Positions 17,009 through 25,381 of a stretch of DNA of 51,291 nt are shown in pieces. The notes under the pieces were generated by a model. It saw only the letters and a program-made list of their open reading frames with translations, searched no databases and was not told the DNA's origin. Origin of the DNA: an uncultured Chloroflexota bacterium (lineage in GTDB: Bacteria; Chloroflexota; Anaerolineae; Anaerolineales; Anaerolineaceae); assembly GCA_902786265.1 (NCBI GenBank), contig CADACE010000055.1:1-51291 (forward strand), given 5' to 3'. Numbering within the stretch: position 1 is the stretch's first letter; the number at the start of each line of letters is the position of its first letter. Made by a program: the position numbers and the translations under genes.

Positions 17009-17854
17009 TCAATTTTTGACTTTCCCGAACACCCAGTTCATGACGGATTTATCAAAGGCGGCGAGCATGCCGGCACCGTGATAATCCATAGCATACGCAG
17101 CCCCAACCTTATCGGTGTTGGCAGCACGAAGCGCATCCAGTTCCGAATTGGTGCGGATATCCATGACCAGCAGTTCCGCGATATTCTCTTCAGTCAAGCC
17201 TTTGGCAGCATAAAGATCGTGAATCGTCTGCCATATACGGCGGACCGGAGCAGAACCGTAATAACTGTCATTTTCCGCAGTAAAAAGATAGAGCGGTGTC
17301 TCCGCATCGACAAGTGGCTGCGGATCTCCATCCCATTGTGAAGAGACAAACAAAGCGGCAGTATAAAGCTCCGGACGGTCTTCCATTACACGGGAAAGCG
17401 TTTCCCCGCCGCCTGAATAACCGCTGATAAAAACCCGGTTCGGGTCAATATTATAAGCGGACAGTAAGTATTCGGTCAGAGATATTGCCTCCCGGGCGGA
17501 AGTCGGTCCCCAGTCATTCAGCTGTGCCGAAACGACGACCAGATCGTCGATATAATTTTGTGATTCAAAGGGCAGATACTCCCAGCGCAGATCCTCACCA
17601 AGCCCCTGAAAATACAGACCTTCCCAACCCGGCAGCGCCACATGCAGTGCATAAGGGCGGGTCCCATCATAGCTTTCAGGAACATACAGGTTGTAGTGGA
17701 ATACGCCATCCTCAGTCGTGAGGACATTGTCCATCAGAAAACCCTGCTGCCGGACCAAACCGGGCGAATGTGTTATTTGCTGTCCTTCCACACCGCCAAA
17801 AACCAACAGAATAAGGCACAACATCAAAGGAATCAGTCTAAAACCGGATCTCAT
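17009..17854 (-). CDS. Secreted PHB-depolymerase/feruloyl-esterase-like hydrolase
   Basis: A 281-residue alpha/beta hydrolase with a signal peptide (about 1-24, ending GGVEG). HYNLYVPESYDGTRPY and LHVALPGWEG resemble esterase-PHB depolymerases. The nucleophile elbow is ISGYSGGGE. The likely acid is in FTAENDSYYG and the His in AMDYHGAG. GGGAG lies 7 nt before the ATG. It is third in a minus-strand unit after the flavodoxin and hydrolase genes, but a hairpin with a T-run (17872-17902) sits just upstream of its leader, so its expression may be uncoupled. It probably acts on an extracytoplasmic ester; the substrate is unknown. Confidence 0.82.
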   Translation of the reverse strand: MRSGFRLIPLMLCLILLVFGGVEGQQITHSPGLVRQQGFLMDNVLTTEDGVFHYNLYVPESYDGTRPYALHVALPGWEGLYFQGLGEDLRWEYLPFESQNYIDDLVVVSAQLNDWGPTSAREAISLTEYLLSAYNIDPNRVFISGYSGGGETLSRVMEDRPELYTAALFVSSQWDGDPQPLVDAETPLYLFTAENDSYYGSAPVRRIWQTIHDLYAAKGLTEENIAELLVMDIRTNSELDALRAANTDKVGAAYAMDYHGAGMLAAFDKSVMNWVFGKVKN

Positions 17855-17871
17855 TTTGTTTCTCCCTGCAG

Positions 17872-17902
17872 TAAAAACCTGTCCGGTGAATTGCCCGGAC
17901 AG
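17872..17902 (-). terminator. Intra-operon Rho-independent terminator
   Basis: On the minus strand, CTGTCCGG, an 8-nt loop and CCGGACAG (17902-17879) are followed by GTTTTTAC. It lies between the hydrolase stop (17920) and the esterase start (17854), so it should reduce readthrough into the esterase gene. Confidence 0.75.
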
Positions 17903-17919
17903 TTCGTAAATCGTGATCT

Positions 17920-18792
17920 TCAGAGATTTTCAGCAAAGAACGGAAGAATATATTCGAATGCCTCCGTAACAAAAGGAGCCAGGTCATAAAGATCAAAGTG
18001 GCTGGCTTCCGGAATGACATGCATCGCCTTATTGCTGTGCGGAACTGCTTCGAAGATCTCAGTCGATGACGGACGTGACCAGGCATTTTCACCGGAAATA
18101 ACAAGATACGGTTTCTTCATACCCTTCATGATTTCAGTCACATTATATTTCACCAGTTCTAGCTGACTCCAGGCGACCACCTGATTGGACCAGCGTGGAT
18201 GAGTTCCCCGGGCAGAATAATAATATGCGGCGCCCTCATCAAAAGCTCTTGGCATGAAATTCAGGAACATCAGACCACCTTCTCCTTTGTCATAAGCTTC
18301 TTTAGCGGCAGTAACTTCATCCGCAGGCTTGAAAAAGCCCATCATCGGAGAGGTGGAAATATCGGAAATCGCGGGAACGATTGCCGTGACGGCCTTGATA
18401 CGGGGTTCTTTGACGCCTGCTACCGACATATAGGAGCCGGATCCACAGATGCCCAAACCGCCGATGCGTTCACTGTCAACATAGGGAAGACTTGTAAGGT
18501 AATCCACCGCGGCTTCGATATCGCTTTCTTTCACATCCGGCAGTTCCTGCCCGCGCGGCTGACCTTCACTTTCGCCGAAATATGAGCCGTCAAAAACAAG
18601 TGTCACATAGCCGGCCGCCGTCAGGTTTTTGGCATAAACAGATTGCGCCTGTTCTTTGACTGAGAGCATCGGCCCGGTAACGACGATAGCCGGGTAATTT
18701 TTGCTCAGGTCAAAATTATCGGGAATATATAACAGACCTGCCAGCCGCAGCCCCAATTGTTTATTTACAAATACAACTTTTTGAGTATCCAT
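17920..18792 (-). CDS. Alpha/beta hydrolase, dienelactone hydrolase / YcjY-like
   Basis: A 290-residue cytoplasmic alpha/beta hydrolase. The fold blocks are LRLAGLLYIP, YPAIVVTGPM, VTLVFDGSYFGESEG and the elbow LGICGSGSY, where Cys sits at the usual nucleophile position as in dienelactone hydrolases. YLVISGENAWSRPSS and a late EASHFDLYD carry the expected acid and His. It resembles the E. coli YcjY group (S15-like), whose substrates are not defined. A strong AGGAGG site precedes the ATG. It starts 25 bp after the flavodoxin gene, so the two form an operon. Confidence 0.83.
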   Translation of the reverse strand: MDTQKVVFVNKQLGLRLAGLLYIPDNFDLSKNYPAIVVTGPMLSVKEQAQSVYAKNLTAAGYVTLVFDGSYFGESEGQPRGQELPDVKESDIEAAVDYLTSLPYVDSERIGGLGICGSGSYMSVAGVKEPRIKAVTAIVPAISDISTSPMMGFFKPADEVTAAKEAYDKGEGGLMFLNFMPRAFDEGAAYYYSARGTHPRWSNQVVAWSQLELVKYNVTEIMKGMKKPYLVISGENAWSRPSSTEIFEAVPHSNKAMHVIPEASHFDLYDLAPFVTEAFEYILPFFAENL

Positions 18793-18817
18793 GAAATACC
18801 TCCTGCTTATGGATATT

Positions 18818-19303
18818 TTACAAATTCAATGATTTCAGCCAGTTTTTGACGGCTGTTGATGCACCTGTTTCCGCGTCATTCATTTCAATAGGAAGTCCCT
18901 GCAGCACTTTAGCGTCCGGTTCCAGTTTCTGAATTGTTGAATAGGTGCCGCCGTCCCCGGATCCCATGTGCGTGTTAAAGGGAATGATGGTCTTACCGGA
19001 AAAATCATACCTGTCGAAAAGCGTATAAAGGATCATTGGGAAGGTGTACCACCACATCGGATAACCGATAAAAATGTTTTCATAGCCATCGATAACGATC
19101 TCATTTTTGATTGCCGGGCGCTGATCTTCGTCATGTTCTTTCTTTGCCAGACGGGCCAGGGCACTGTAATGATCCCTGTTACTGTCATAAGGAACAGCGG
19201 GAATGATTTCAACAACATCCGCATCTGTCTGTCTGCCAATTTCTTCAGCCACTTTTTTCGCAGTTCCGTATACGGAGAAGTACAGTACAAGATTTTTCTT
19301 CAT
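18818..19303 (-). CDS. Flavodoxin (cytoplasmic, Flavodoxin_4 type)
   Basis: A 161-residue flavodoxin without a signal peptide. FMN phosphate loop VLYFSVYGTAKKVAEEIG, second block IFIGYPMWWYTFPMILYTL, and the conserved strand SGKTIIPFNTHMGSGDGG. The family carries electrons through bound FMN. It is divergent from the LysR gene at 19432 and first in a unit with the YcjY-like hydrolase. Its promoter region contains a partial copy of the cluster operator (19349-19363). It is closely related to the exported flavodoxins at 21263 and 25382, so this one is likely the cytoplasmic counterpart. Confidence 0.93.
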   Translation of the reverse strand: MKKNLVLYFSVYGTAKKVAEEIGRQTDADVVEIIPAVPYDSNRDHYSALARLAKKEHDEDQRPAIKNEIVIDGYENIFIGYPMWWYTFPMILYTLFDRYDFSGKTIIPFNTHMGSGDGGTYSTIQKLEPDAKVLQGLPIEMNDAETGASTAVKNWLKSLNL

Positions 19304-19348
19304 CAGCCGAATCCTTTATTATTTTTGTTTATATTTATAATTATTTAT

Positions 19349-19363
19349 ATGCCAAAAATTACG
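19349..19363 (-). promoter_or_regulatory. Possible LysR-type box in the flavodoxin/LysR divergent promoter
   Basis: Read on the minus strand the box is CGTAA-TTTTT-GGCAT, whose TTTTTGGCAT half equals that of site A, followed by ATAAA. The upstream box 21 bp away is not well conserved here, so this is a weaker match than sites A-D. Confidence 0.4.
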
Positions 19364-19431
19364 AATATACTTGCAATTATGAATCTCAAAGTTTATTATA
19401 TAAATATAATTAATAGTTATATTGAGGTTGT

Positions 19432-20307
19432 ATGATTGAATTGTATATACTGGAACAATTTGATGCCTTTGCCCGTTTCGGTACCCTGTCCCGGGCTTCG
19501 CGGGAACTGCACATCTCCCAGCCTGCGCTGACCCGATCTATGAAAAAAATCGAAACCGATATGGGCATCGCCCTATTTTACAGGGATAAACGCAAACTTA
19601 CACTCAATGATGCAGGGAAAGTCGTTGCCGAATATGCAAGAAGAATTCTTGAGGACGAAAGAGAAATGCGGGTAAGAGCTGTTGAAACCGACCGGCGTAC
19701 ACACATGATCACACTTGGATCATGTGCAGTCGTTGCTGTCAATCACCTGGTTCCTCTTCTTACACAATCATTCCGGGATAAATCAATCCTGACAGAAATC
19801 GCCCCGGATGATGTTTTGATCGATCGTCTGAAAAATCACAGCTGTCAATTAGCCGTACTCCATGGACGGCCAAAAGATAAAGCATTGTTTTCACAGCGGT
19901 ATTTCAGCGAACAGCTGTATATTTCGCTTCCAGAAAAACATCCTTTGTCAGGAAAGAATGAACTTTCCGCCGCAGATCTGAAAAGGCTCTCGATTCTGAC
20001 TTTTGATGTGGGTTTCTGGGTGAATCTCTGCAAAGAAAAGATGCCGGAGACATCTTTTTTGATACAGACCGACGTGGATACCATGAACGAATTGGTCAAC
20101 GCATCAACATTGCCCGTTTTTAATTCTGACCGTATGATGGAGGATGGATATATTCCTCAAAACAGTGTTTCATTAAAACTGGCCGAAGACTTCAGCAGCA
20201 CGAACTATTATGTCGCCTGCCTCGAATCGGAAAAAATCCGATACAATACGTTCTTTAATTCAGTCCGTGCCGAAGTTTTTTCAATGGAAAAACCTCAGGG
20301 CAGTTGA
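19432..20307 (+). CDS. LysR family transcriptional regulator
   Basis: A 291-residue LysR regulator. The N-terminal winged helix is visible (FGTLSRASRELHISQPALTR; then LNDAGKVVAEYARRI). The effector-binding domain starts at about 90 (TLGSCAVVAVNHLVPLL). It is divergent from the flavodoxin gene at 19303, the classic LysR arrangement, and probably controls that unit. Its 3' end overlaps the second LysR gene by 13 bp tail-to-tail. The two LysRs share the effector-domain layout (SLPEKHPLSGKNELS versus SVPPEHRISERNQCS), which points to duplication. The inducer is unknown. Confidence 0.92.
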   Translation: MIELYILEQFDAFARFGTLSRASRELHISQPALTRSMKKIETDMGIALFYRDKRKLTLNDAGKVVAEYARRILEDEREMRVRAVETDRRTHMITLGSCAVVAVNHLVPLLTQSFRDKSILTEIAPDDVLIDRLKNHSCQLAVLHGRPKDKALFSQRYFSEQLYISLPEKHPLSGKNELSAADLKRLSILTFDVGFWVNLCKEKMPETSFLIQTDVDTMNELVNASTLPVFNSDRMMEDGYIPQNSVSLKLAEDFSSTNYYVACLESEKIRYNTFFNSVRAEVFSMEKPQGS

Positions 20308-21146
20308 TCATCGAATCTTGCATCCAGAGTCTGAAACCAGCGGGCATATTTTGAAGTATCGTCCGCTTTGCAGCAGCAGAAGAAATGCTCGACAGCTGCC
20401 TCATCAGAAATTGGAACAAAAACCCGTTTTTCATTGCGATTATGAAGCTTTGAGGTAATGTCTGTCACAAAAGCAGGCATGGTTGAATTTTGGATCAACT
20501 CTGACAAGGCATCCATATCATCCTGTATAAAAAAGCGGCTGTCCGGCATCTGTTCCCGGATGATCTGATCCCAATAGCCGATATTCGGAGCTACAATAAA
20601 ATTTTCCCCGTTCATCTCGGAAAAAGAACACTGATTTCGTTCCGAGATCCGATGTTCCGGCGGTACAGAAAAATAGAGATGTTCCGTTCCACAGGGGACG
20701 CACTGAACTGCAGGGGTTTTAAATTCCCGGTTCAGGATGATCATCTGATAGGTTCCGTCTGAAAGTCCGCTTATCAATTCTTCCTCATTCCGTATTTCGA
20801 TGGAGACTGTTTTTGCCGGATACGGAGAAAGCTCAAACATCGGACCGGGTGCGATAGCTCCTACCATGATCATCCTGGAACTGCGGTCCAATGATCTGAC
20901 CCGAAGCAACATTTCCTGTTCTTCATCAAGAATGCGTTTCGCGCATTCAGCCGCCAGCAGCCCGTTTTCATTCAAAACGACACGGTTTTTTCCGCGGTCA
21001 AACAGTTTAACACCGAAAAGGGTTTCCAGTTTCTGCATTGATCTTGTCAGTGAAGGCTGGGTCAGGTGAAGTTTATCCGCAGCAGCAGAAAGTGTTCCGC
21101 ATTCACGAACTGTAATTAATTGTTCAAGAAGATAGGTATCGATCAT
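20295..21146 (-). CDS. LysR family transcriptional regulator
   Basis: A 283-residue LysR regulator. HTH region is CGTLSAAADKLHLTQPSLTR, followed by LNENGLLAAECAKRIL. The co-inducer domain begins at about 90 (MVGAIAPGPMFELSPY). TGGAGT lies 6 nt before the ATG. It is divergent from the double-flavodoxin gene at 21263, and the operator site B lies in the 116-bp shared promoter, with the upstream box falling in its own leader. It is therefore the best candidate for the factor that binds sites A-D, with autoregulation. That pairing is inferred from position. Confidence 0.92.
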   Translation of the reverse strand: MIDTYLLEQLITVRECGTLSAAADKLHLTQPSLTRSMQKLETLFGVKLFDRGKNRVVLNENGLLAAECAKRILDEEQEMLLRVRSLDRSSRMIMVGAIAPGPMFELSPYPAKTVSIEIRNEEELISGLSDGTYQMIILNREFKTPAVQCVPCGTEHLYFSVPPEHRISERNQCSFSEMNGENFIVAPNIGYWDQIIREQMPDSRFFIQDDMDALSELIQNSTMPAFVTDITSKLHNRNEKRVFVPISDEAAVEHFFCCCKADDTSKYARWFQTLDARFDDQLP

Positions 21147-21158
21147 ATTGACTCCATA

Positions 21159-21224
21159 GTATACGCTTTACGTATAATTGTATGCGCTGTTCGCATTGTA
21201 TTTTTTCCCTGAATTCAATAAAAT
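21159..21224 (+). promoter_or_regulatory. Promoter with bipartite LysR-type operator (site B)
   Basis: Two perfect inverted repeats: ATACG-CTTTA-CGTAT (21161-21175) and ATGCG-CTGTT-CGCAT (21182-21196), starts 21 bp apart. The -35 TTGTAT (21196-21201) overlaps the second. The -10 TAAAAT (21219-21224) follows at the ideal 17 bp. It lies between the divergent LysR and double-flavodoxin genes. Confidence 0.85.
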
Positions 21225-21262
21225 AATTGTAACAAACTTTTATATGAATAGGAGAAAAAGTA

Positions 21263-22396
21263 ATGGCTATCAATAGAAAAAAACTGCCGGCGGTATTACT
21301 CGCAATTATCCTGATTTTTGTTTTTACGGCATGTGTAAGCTCAAATAACAGTATGCAGACATCTGCGGATACTATGCCGGTCGGTAAAACCGAAAACAGA
21401 ATCCTGGTTGTATATTATTCCTGGTCCGGGCATTTGGACAGCATGGCGCACTGGGTCGCAGATGAGACAGGCGGAGACCTTTACCGTGTGCTGCCCAAAA
21501 ATCCCTACCCCGATAACTATAATCAGACTGCAGACCGTGCCAGGGCCGAACAGAATAATAATGAAAGACCGGAAATAGTGGTCGATATCACACCAGACCA
21601 AATGTCTCAATATGACACCGTTTTCTTCGGTTTCCCGGTATGGTGGTATGACCTTCCCATGTGCATGTGGACCTTCCTGGAAAGCTATGACTTCTCAGGC
21701 AAGACGATCATTCCGTTTTTCTCTCATGAGGGAAGCTCGAACGGCGCCGGAGCCCTGCCGACTGTTGAACGTCTGGCTGTGGGTGCCGCAGTCCGGAGCA
21801 GCGATGCCCTGTCGATCCGGGGCGGAAACGTGGACGGATCCGAGAATGACGTTCGTGCATGGGTGCAGAAACTTGGCTATCAGAAATCGGAAAATCCATC
21901 AGCTTCCGCCGGAAAAACGATCGTCGTCTATTTTTCAGGATCCGGCAATACAAAGAGAGTCGCCGGTTTTGTTGCAGACGAATTAAATGCAGATTCATTT
22001 GAACTGGTCCCGGTCACACCCTATACAGCGGCTGATCTGAATTGGAGAGACCGCAGCAGCCGTGTAAACAAGGAACACGACGACCCGTCCCTTCAGGATA
22101 TCGAACTGGCTGCAACGGAAGTACCGAACTGGAGCGAGTACGATACGGTCCTGTTCGGCTACCCTATCTGGTGGCGTGAAGCTTCCTGGGTGGTCAACAG
22201 CTTTATCAAAAATAACGATTTCACGGGAAAAACAGTCGTTCCCTTTTGCACCTCCACCAGTTCAGGGCTGGGAGACAGCGGAACGAATCTCGAAAAAATG
22301 GCGGGAACCGGGAACTGGCTTGAAGGTATACGGTTTTCGGAAATGCCCGATGAAAACTCTGTCAGAGAATGGGCACGCGGTCTGAATATTAAATAA
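21263..22396 (+). CDS. Lipoprotein with two tandem flavodoxin domains
   Basis: A 377-residue protein. The N-terminal signal ends in lipobox FTAC, predicting a surface-anchored lipoprotein. It has no twin-arginine motif. Flavodoxin domain 1 (about 46-205) has VVYYSWSGHLDSM, FFGFPVWWYDLPMCMWTFL and SGKTIIPFFSHEGSS. Domain 2 (about 217-377) has TIVVYFSGSGNTKRVAG, VLFGYPIWWREASWVV and TGKTVVPFCTSTSSG. Both keep the FMN phosphate loop and the aromatic WW pair. AGGAG precedes the ATG. Downstream come DUF4405, hydrolase and DUF362 genes. Exported Sec-type flavodoxins are unusual because FMN would have to be loaded outside. A role in extracytoplasmic electron transfer is inferred. Confidence 0.92.
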   Translation: MAINRKKLPAVLLAIILIFVFTACVSSNNSMQTSADTMPVGKTENRILVVYYSWSGHLDSMAHWVADETGGDLYRVLPKNPYPDNYNQTADRARAEQNNNERPEIVVDITPDQMSQYDTVFFGFPVWWYDLPMCMWTFLESYDFSGKTIIPFFSHEGSSNGAGALPTVERLAVGAAVRSSDALSIRGGNVDGSENDVRAWVQKLGYQKSENPSASAGKTIVVYFSGSGNTKRVAGFVADELNADSFELVPVTPYTAADLNWRDRSSRVNKEHDDPSLQDIELAATEVPNWSEYDTVLFGYPIWWREASWVVNSFIKNNDFTGKTVVPFCTSTSSGLGDSGTNLEKMAGTGNWLEGIRFSEMPDENSVREWARGLNIK

Positions 22397-22408
22397 GTTG
22401 GTTTGGTT

Positions 22409-23071
22409 ATGAAAAAGCTGCGCATGACAGTCAATATCGCAATGACCGCGGTGCTGCTCGGCCTGATGGCATACTCGCTGATTGGAACGCTGACACACGA
22501 GATCCTCGGAACGCTGATGTTTCTGCTGTTTACGGTTCACCATATTCTGAACCGGAAATGGTTCGGAGCCTTGCCGAAAGGCAGATACAATTCATTCCGA
22601 ATTGCTCAAACGACGTTAGTCATTATGCTCATCGTTTCAGTATTGGCATCAGCAGTCAGCGGGATCATCCTGTCGGAGCACTTATTCAGGTTCCTTCGCA
22701 TCAGCAGCGGAGCCTGGGCTGCCCGGAGCGTCCATATGGTATGTGCATATCTGAATTACATATTGATGTCACTGCATTTAGGATTTCACTGGAATGCAAT
22801 GATCAGTTCGATGAGCAAAAACCACACAGGAAAATCTGATACGAAACAGTGGATCATGCGGGTTATCTCAATCGCCATCGCGGCTTATGGAGTCTATGCT
22901 TTTTATAAGCGGCAGATCGGAGAATATCTCTTTCTGCAGACACATTTCGTGTTCCTGGATCCTACGGAACCGCTCATCTTTTTCTTTGCAGACTATCTTG
23001 CAATTATGGGACTATTCGTATTTATCGGACACTATCTCGCCAAATTATTGAAAAAGACGGGCACCAATTAA
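22409..23071 (+). CDS. DUF4405 membrane protein, cytochrome b-like
   Basis: A 220-residue polytopic protein with four to five helices. HEILGTLMFLLFTVHHILNR and SVHMVCAYLNYILMSLHLGF carry paired His residues in helices, the pattern of DUF4405 proteins. These resemble di-haem cytochrome b subunits. Haem binding is an inference from these histidines. The ATG at 22409 is chosen over an in-frame TTG at 22403; the ribosome site is weak. It lies 12 bp after the double-flavodoxin gene, so it is translationally linked and is a plausible membrane electron partner for that lipoprotein. Confidence 0.82.
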   Translation: MKKLRMTVNIAMTAVLLGLMAYSLIGTLTHEILGTLMFLLFTVHHILNRKWFGALPKGRYNSFRIAQTTLVIMLIVSVLASAVSGIILSEHLFRFLRISSGAWAARSVHMVCAYLNYILMSLHLGFHWNAMISSMSKNHTGKSDTKQWIMRVISIAIAAYGVYAFYKRQIGEYLFLQTHFVFLDPTEPLIFFFADYLAIMGLFVFIGHYLAKLLKKTGTN

Positions 23072-23133
23072 AGTATCAAACCGGGCAGAATGATGATGTC
23101 CGGAATAAGACAGAAGAAAACACAGGAGTAATT

Positions 23134-24195
23134 ATGAAGAAATCTTTCGTTTTATTGTCACTCATTTTCCTGCTTTCGGCCTCCGTCGTTATGGCACAGG
23201 ACAGTGGGCTGGTCTTATCGGAAATCGGGATGTTTTCCGCGGGCGGTACTGTCACCGAACCCGTTGAAGGTGAATATGACCCGACAACGAACTGGATGGA
23301 TGCTGCACGTCCCGGCAATACGGCTCACGTCGATCACGCCAATGTACTGTTTATGACCCCAGCCGACGATAACGGAAATCCAATCGTCTTTCTGCATGGA
23401 TACGGCCAAAGCCGCATGGGCTGGATGACCACCCCGGACGGACGGGATGGCTGGGCACAGATGTTCCTCCGCAATGGCCACGCTGCGTATCTCATCGATC
23501 AACCGGGCCGCGGTGAAGCCGGTGCGGCAGTTTCCATGACCGCAGACGGTTTTCTGGATGCATGGTCTGCCGAATCCAAGGATTACAAACCCGGTGACCA
23601 GGCGTGGTATACACACTTCCGCATAGGACGGGTAGCTCCGGAACGTTACGATGGCAGCCAGTTCCCGGAAGGCGGGGAAGCTCAGGACCAGTTCTTCCGC
23701 CAGATGACGCCGAACACCACCACCTTTGATATGGGCAAATCAGCAGAGGCAGTCTCCGCTGTCCTTGCCGAAGTGATGGAACGCACCGGTAACAAGTCGA
23801 TCTTCATCACGCACTCCCAGGGCGGAGCGGTCGGCTGGGATGTGGATGTGGAAAACATCAGCGCGATCGTAGCGATAGAACCGGGCGGAGCGCCGCAGGT
23901 CGGCTCTGATCAGTACAACAAACTGCTGGAAGCGAATATTCCGATCATTTTCTACTATGGCGACTACATGGAAAACGGACCGGAAGACATCATGAGCAGC
24001 GGTTTCTGGGCAATGATCAAGGCAGGTTCTTTTGAATTCGCGGAAGCCTACAACGCAGCCGGCGGAGATGCCACTGTCATCGATCTTCCCGCCATCGGGA
24101 TCACCGGGAACAGCCACTTCATGTTCCAGGAACTCAACAATCAGGAGATCGCGGATCACATTGAAGCCTGGCTCGCCGAACGCGGTCTCAACTGA
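23134..24195 (+). CDS. Secreted alpha/beta hydrolase
   Basis: A 353-residue hydrolase with a signal peptide (about 1-21, ending VVMA). The fold blocks are IVFLHGYGQSRMGW (oxyanion), LIDQPGRGEAG, the nucleophile elbow FITHSQGGAVGW and a C-terminal GNSHFMFQELNN with the likely catalytic His. It belongs to a group of secreted esterase-like proteins of unknown substrate. AGGAG lies 6 nt before the ATG. It is probably part of the unit starting at 21263. A long hairpin follows at 24201-24234. Confidence 0.82.
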   Translation: MKKSFVLLSLIFLLSASVVMAQDSGLVLSEIGMFSAGGTVTEPVEGEYDPTTNWMDAARPGNTAHVDHANVLFMTPADDNGNPIVFLHGYGQSRMGWMTTPDGRDGWAQMFLRNGHAAYLIDQPGRGEAGAAVSMTADGFLDAWSAESKDYKPGDQAWYTHFRIGRVAPERYDGSQFPEGGEAQDQFFRQMTPNTTTFDMGKSAEAVSAVLAEVMERTGNKSIFITHSQGGAVGWDVDVENISAIVAIEPGGAPQVGSDQYNKLLEANIPIIFYYGDYMENGPEDIMSSGFWAMIKAGSFEFAEAYNAAGGDATVIDLPAIGITGNSHFMFQELNNQEIADHIEAWLAERGLN

Positions 24196-24200
24196 ATCAG

Positions 24201-24234
24201 AATTTGTAAGGTTCCATCCGGAGCCTTACAAATT
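24201..24234 (+). terminator. Strong hairpin between hydrolase and DUF362 genes
   Basis: AATTTGTAAGG (24201-24211) pairs with CCTTACAAATT (24224-24234). Inner TTCC/GGAG pairing gives a stem of about 15 bp. There is no good T-run, so it may be a partial terminator or an mRNA-processing/stability element inside an operon. Confidence 0.55.
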
Positions 24235-24255
24235 TAACCTTTAAAGGAGATAAAG

Positions 24256-25248
24256 GTGAAAAAGATCTTTGGAATTATTATTTTATTGTGTTTTGTTATA
24301 GCAGGGACCGCCGCGGCTGAATCATTGACCAGCAACGGCGGCAATGTGATCGATTACACAGAACTGTCCTATCAATCCGCGGATGCCCCGGCAACTGTAT
24401 ATTTTATCAGCGAGATTACTCCCGAAGCATTGATGAAAACCTATGAGGCTTTAGGAATGACGCTTACCGGCAGGGTCGGGGTGAAAATGTCCACCGGCGA
24501 AAGTGAACGCACCAATTACCTGCGTCCGGCTCTGATCGGTGATCTTGTTCATGCGGTGAACGGCACGATCGTGGAGTGTAATACCGCCTACGGCGGAAGC
24601 CGGGCGAGCACCGCAATGCACCGTCAGCAGGCAAAAGATAATGGTCTGCTTGAAATGGCGGAACTGGACATTCTGGATGAAGAAGGCAGCATGGAGATCC
24701 CGATCAAGGGCGGTACCCGCCTTGCAGTGGATTATGTCGGAAGTCATTTCGAAAATTATGACGCTTTTCTGGTGCTCAGCCATTTCAAGGGACATGCCAT
24801 GGCAGGTTTCGGTGGAGCGATCAAGAATATCTCAATCGGTTTTGGTTCTTCCATGGGCAAAGTATGGATCCACTCCGGCGGTACCCGTACCACCGGGAAT
24901 ATTTTCGGTGAACAGGACCCCTTCCTGGAAGCGATGGGAGATGCGGCAAAAGGTGTGAATGACTATATGAGCGGCCGAATCGTTTATATCAGCGTGATGA
25001 ACCGCCTGAGTGTCGATTGTGATTGCGACGGGAATCCCGCCGAACCGGATATGCATGATATCGGCATTCTTGCTTCGACCGATCCGCTCGCTCTGGATCA
25101 GGCCTGCATTGATCTGGTCTATGCCTCTCCTGACAGCGCATCACTGGTTCAGCGCATTGAAAGCCGCCACGGACTCCATACTCTTGAACACGGTGAAGAG
25201 ATCGGCCTTGGCAGCCGCCGGTATAAGCTGGAACAGATCAATGATTGA
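24256..25248 (+). CDS. Secreted DUF362 domain protein
   Basis: A 330-residue protein with a signal peptide (about 1-21, ending TAAA) and a GTG start preceded by GGAG. DUF362 blocks are VGVKMSTGESERTNYLRP, ECNTAYGGSRAST, LSHFKGHAMAGFGGAIKN and DIGILASTDPLALDQACIDLV. The family often carries a ferredoxin domain; none is present here, although a Cys pair occurs in DCDCDGNP. DUF362 proteins have no settled activity and occur near redox enzymes. It is probably cotranscribed with the upstream hydrolase and DUF4405 genes, subject to the hairpin between them. Its export fits the surface theme of the cluster. Confidence 0.86.
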   Translation: MKKIFGIIILLCFVIAGTAAAESLTSNGGNVIDYTELSYQSADAPATVYFISEITPEALMKTYEALGMTLTGRVGVKMSTGESERTNYLRPALIGDLVHAVNGTIVECNTAYGGSRASTAMHRQQAKDNGLLEMAELDILDEEGSMEIPIKGGTRLAVDYVGSHFENYDAFLVLSHFKGHAMAGFGGAIKNISIGFGSSMGKVWIHSGGTRTTGNIFGEQDPFLEAMGDAAKGVNDYMSGRIVYISVMNRLSVDCDCDGNPAEPDMHDIGILASTDPLALDQACIDLVYASPDSASLVQRIESRHGLHTLEHGEEIGLGSRRYKLEQIND

Positions 25249-25321
25249 ATCGATCCAAAGGGAAGCCGTCTATCTCTGGTATTATCTCAATATCCAGATT
25301 CGGTAGATCGCTCCATGATAG

Positions 25322-25351
25322 TTGATCTTTTGATCTGATCGATTTTAATAT
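25322..25351 (+). promoter_or_regulatory. Putative promoter of the flavodoxin lipoprotein gene
   Basis: TTGATC (25322-25327) and TAATAT (25346-25351) are spaced 18 bp, 30 bp upstream of the GTG start at 25382. It lacks the cluster operator. Confidence 0.4.
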
Positions 25352-25381
25352 TGAATAAAATATTTTTCAAAAGGAAATATT

